Origin: Synergistes sp.
GTDB taxonomy: Bacteria > Synergistota > Synergistia > Synergistales > Synergistaceae
Direction of reading: 5' to 3'
Assembly (NCBI GenBank): GCA_016288355.1
Contig: JAEEYY010000003.1
Location: 1-7,874, forward strand
DNA: 7,874 bases
The first letter of the stretch is position 1. Each line of letters starts with the position of its first letter. Made by a program: the position numbers and the translations under genes. Under the pieces are notes generated by a model, which was not told the DNA's origin, did no database searches, and was given only the letters and a program-made list of their open reading frames with translations. Shown here one piece after another: positions 6,627 to 7,874 of the stretch.

Positions 6627-7874
6627 TGGAAGAACTGCCAAAGAGAAGAAAAAACGCCAAAAGATCAGAAAAGCCTAAGCGGACACATACGGCAGCAGGT
6701 ATAAGGAGCCGCGCCGCGGACTTCTCGTCGCGCGCCGATTCCCTTTTGAAGTTTGCCGCTATACCGCTTATGCTCTTCACCGTTTATGTGATCGCATCGC
6801 TTTACACTTCGTATACAGGTAATTTCGGCTCACATACCGCGGCGTTCCTTCTTTCACAGATCGGCGGCGCAGTCATAGTACCGCTGCTTTTTCTGCTGTA
6901 TTTCCTTGCCGCGTCTGTCTTATCCAAAGGGAATGGTAATATTTACCGGCATCTTGGCGCTGCCGCAGCCCTTTTTTTGCTCCTTTCACTGCTCTTCGGG
7001 ATAAACCGCCTTACTTCACCCGATGAGCAGACTGTTCTTGCCTGGAACTCAGCCGGAAGGTTCGGCACATTTCTAAGCTCCGTTATTTATCGCTCAACAG
7101 GGGCGATAGGCACCTTCATAGCCGGTGCAATATTCCTCTATTTGATTTTTTATTCTTATAATATTCATTTATTATCATATATAAAACTGCCCAAAATACA
7201 TCTGCCAAAGATATCTCTGTTTTTTCCGTCGCGCGCCTTTGCCCGTCTGTTGGTGCGCAGAAAAGAGCCGGATGCGCTGCCGCGGGAAAAGCACGGCGTA
7301 AATGAGCTGCAGGCGGAAGATCTGCCAAATGATGAGCCTGCCTGTGATATCGGTGATGAATGCGCGGCTGCCGAAAGCGTTTCGAAGGAAGCAGACAGCG
7401 ATATCAGAGATGAAGCGCTGAATATCTCGGAATGCGAAGATGAGATCTACTTCGGGCATAAGGAAGAAACGCCTGAAGGAATGACCGAAGCTGAGCCGGA
7501 AGCCGTCCCCGCAAATGACGGAAAGCCGCGTGCAAGGTACAGGATAACGAAGACCTCCGACGCCTACGGCACTGAATACAAGATGATAAGAGAACCGGAC
7601 GACGAGCCGCCGGCGCCAGTGTCCCAGGAGGAAACTTGCGAGCCTTTCGGAAAAGAAATGCCGGCACAAGCTGCTGAAGCTGTAAAGATGACGCCTGCAA
7701 GCACCGTCAAAGCACAGCTTCCGGTTGAAGAAAGCAATGCGGCAAAAGATTTTGCCGAAGAAGAGGAGATAGATTACAACGATCCCGAATCGGTAAAGCG
7801 TGCCGAGGAATATGAAGCTCAGTCCGAAGATACCGCAGAGGAGGAAGAGCCCTGCGATACCGTCCAGGATCCTA
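6626..7874 (+). CDS. ftsK: FtsK/SpoIIIE-type DNA translocase, N-terminal membrane domain and linker (3' end outside window)
   Basis: FtsK is the septum-anchored ATPase that pumps chromosome ends apart at division. Only the first 416 codons are present, with no stop. A basic N-terminus (residues 6-30) precedes four hydrophobic segments at about 41-62, 76-99, 108-126 and 158-184, the layout of FtsK_4TM domains. From about 212 the sequence becomes a long, acidic, low-complexity linker rich in Glu, Asp, Ala and Pro, as in FtsK. The DNA-pumping RecA-like domain and gamma domain would lie beyond the window, so the name rests on topology, linker and context, not on Walker motifs. ATG 6626 shares TGATG with the tldD stop; GGAGGAAG at 6609-6616 serves as ribosome-binding site and also encodes the conserved TldD C-terminus. 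An alternative is an unrelated four-helix membrane protein with an acidic tail. Confidence 0.75.
   Translation, partial: MEELPKRRKNAKRSEKPKRTHTAAGIRSRAADFSSRADSLLKFAAIPLMLFTVYVIASLYTSYTGNFGSHTAAFLLSQIGGAVIVPLLFLLYFLAASVLSKGNGNIYRHLGAAAALFLLLSLLFGINRLTSPDEQTVLAWNSAGRFGTFLSSVIYRSTGAIGTFIAGAIFLYLIFYSYNIHLLSYIKLPKIHLPKISLFFPSRAFARLLVRRKEPDALPREKHGVNELQAEDLPNDEPACDIGDECAAAESVSKEADSDIRDEALNISECEDEIYFGHKEETPEGMTEAEPEAVPANDGKPRARYRITKTSDAYGTEYKMIREPDDEPPAPVSQEETCEPFGKEMPAQAAEAVKMTPASTVKAQLPVEESNAAKDFAEEEEIDYNDPESVKRAEEYEAQSEDTAEEEEPCDTVQDP

Noticed and set aside
7157..7162. TATAAT inside ftsK as a possible internal promoter.
   Set aside because: No acceptable -35 lies at 16-18 bases upstream (TCCTCT at the 17-base position); it falls in an AT-rich coding stretch where such hexamers arise by chance.

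Overview
The window is ordinary bacterial chromosome, densely coded, with roughly balanced base composition and frequent ATA isoleucine codons. It has no tRNA, rRNA, CRISPR array, transposase or phage gene. The gene set and protein style best fit a member of the Synergistota (Cloacibacillus/Synergistes-like). That assignment rests on remembered resemblance only; another anaerobic lineage is possible.

Region 1 (1-1715, + strand) is the end of a central-metabolism operon. It holds the C-terminal half of adenylosuccinate lyase (purB) and, 19 bases later, a complete class II fructose-1,6-bisphosphatase (glpX). A strong rho-independent terminator closes it.

Region 2 (1747-3849, - strand) is a two-gene unit read toward glpX. 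An ADP-ribosylglycohydrolase-family protein with an unidentified C-terminal extension of about 130 residues comes first, followed by a ten-helix EamA/DMT-type transporter. The transporter start is best moved to an ATG at 2604.

Region 3 (3850-4012) is a 163-base divergent intergenic region. A good sigma70-type promoter faces each way, and a small inverted repeat lies between the two -35 elements.

Region 4 (4013-7874, + strand) is a tightly packed operon: mltG (endolytic murein transglycosylase), an 81-residue DUF4911-like protein, tldD (metalloprotease), and the N-terminal part of an FtsK/SpoIIIE-type DNA translocase. The last runs open off the window end. All three junctions are stop/start overlaps (ATGA, ATGA, TGATG), so the four proteins are probably translationally coupled. 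The cluster joins peptidoglycan chain termination and septal chromosome translocation with a peptidase and a small protein of unknown function.

I found no convincing new multi-gene system. The items most worth a second look are the extension on the ADP-ribosylglycohydrolase, the small protein coupled between mltG and tldD, and the hydrolase-transporter pairing.
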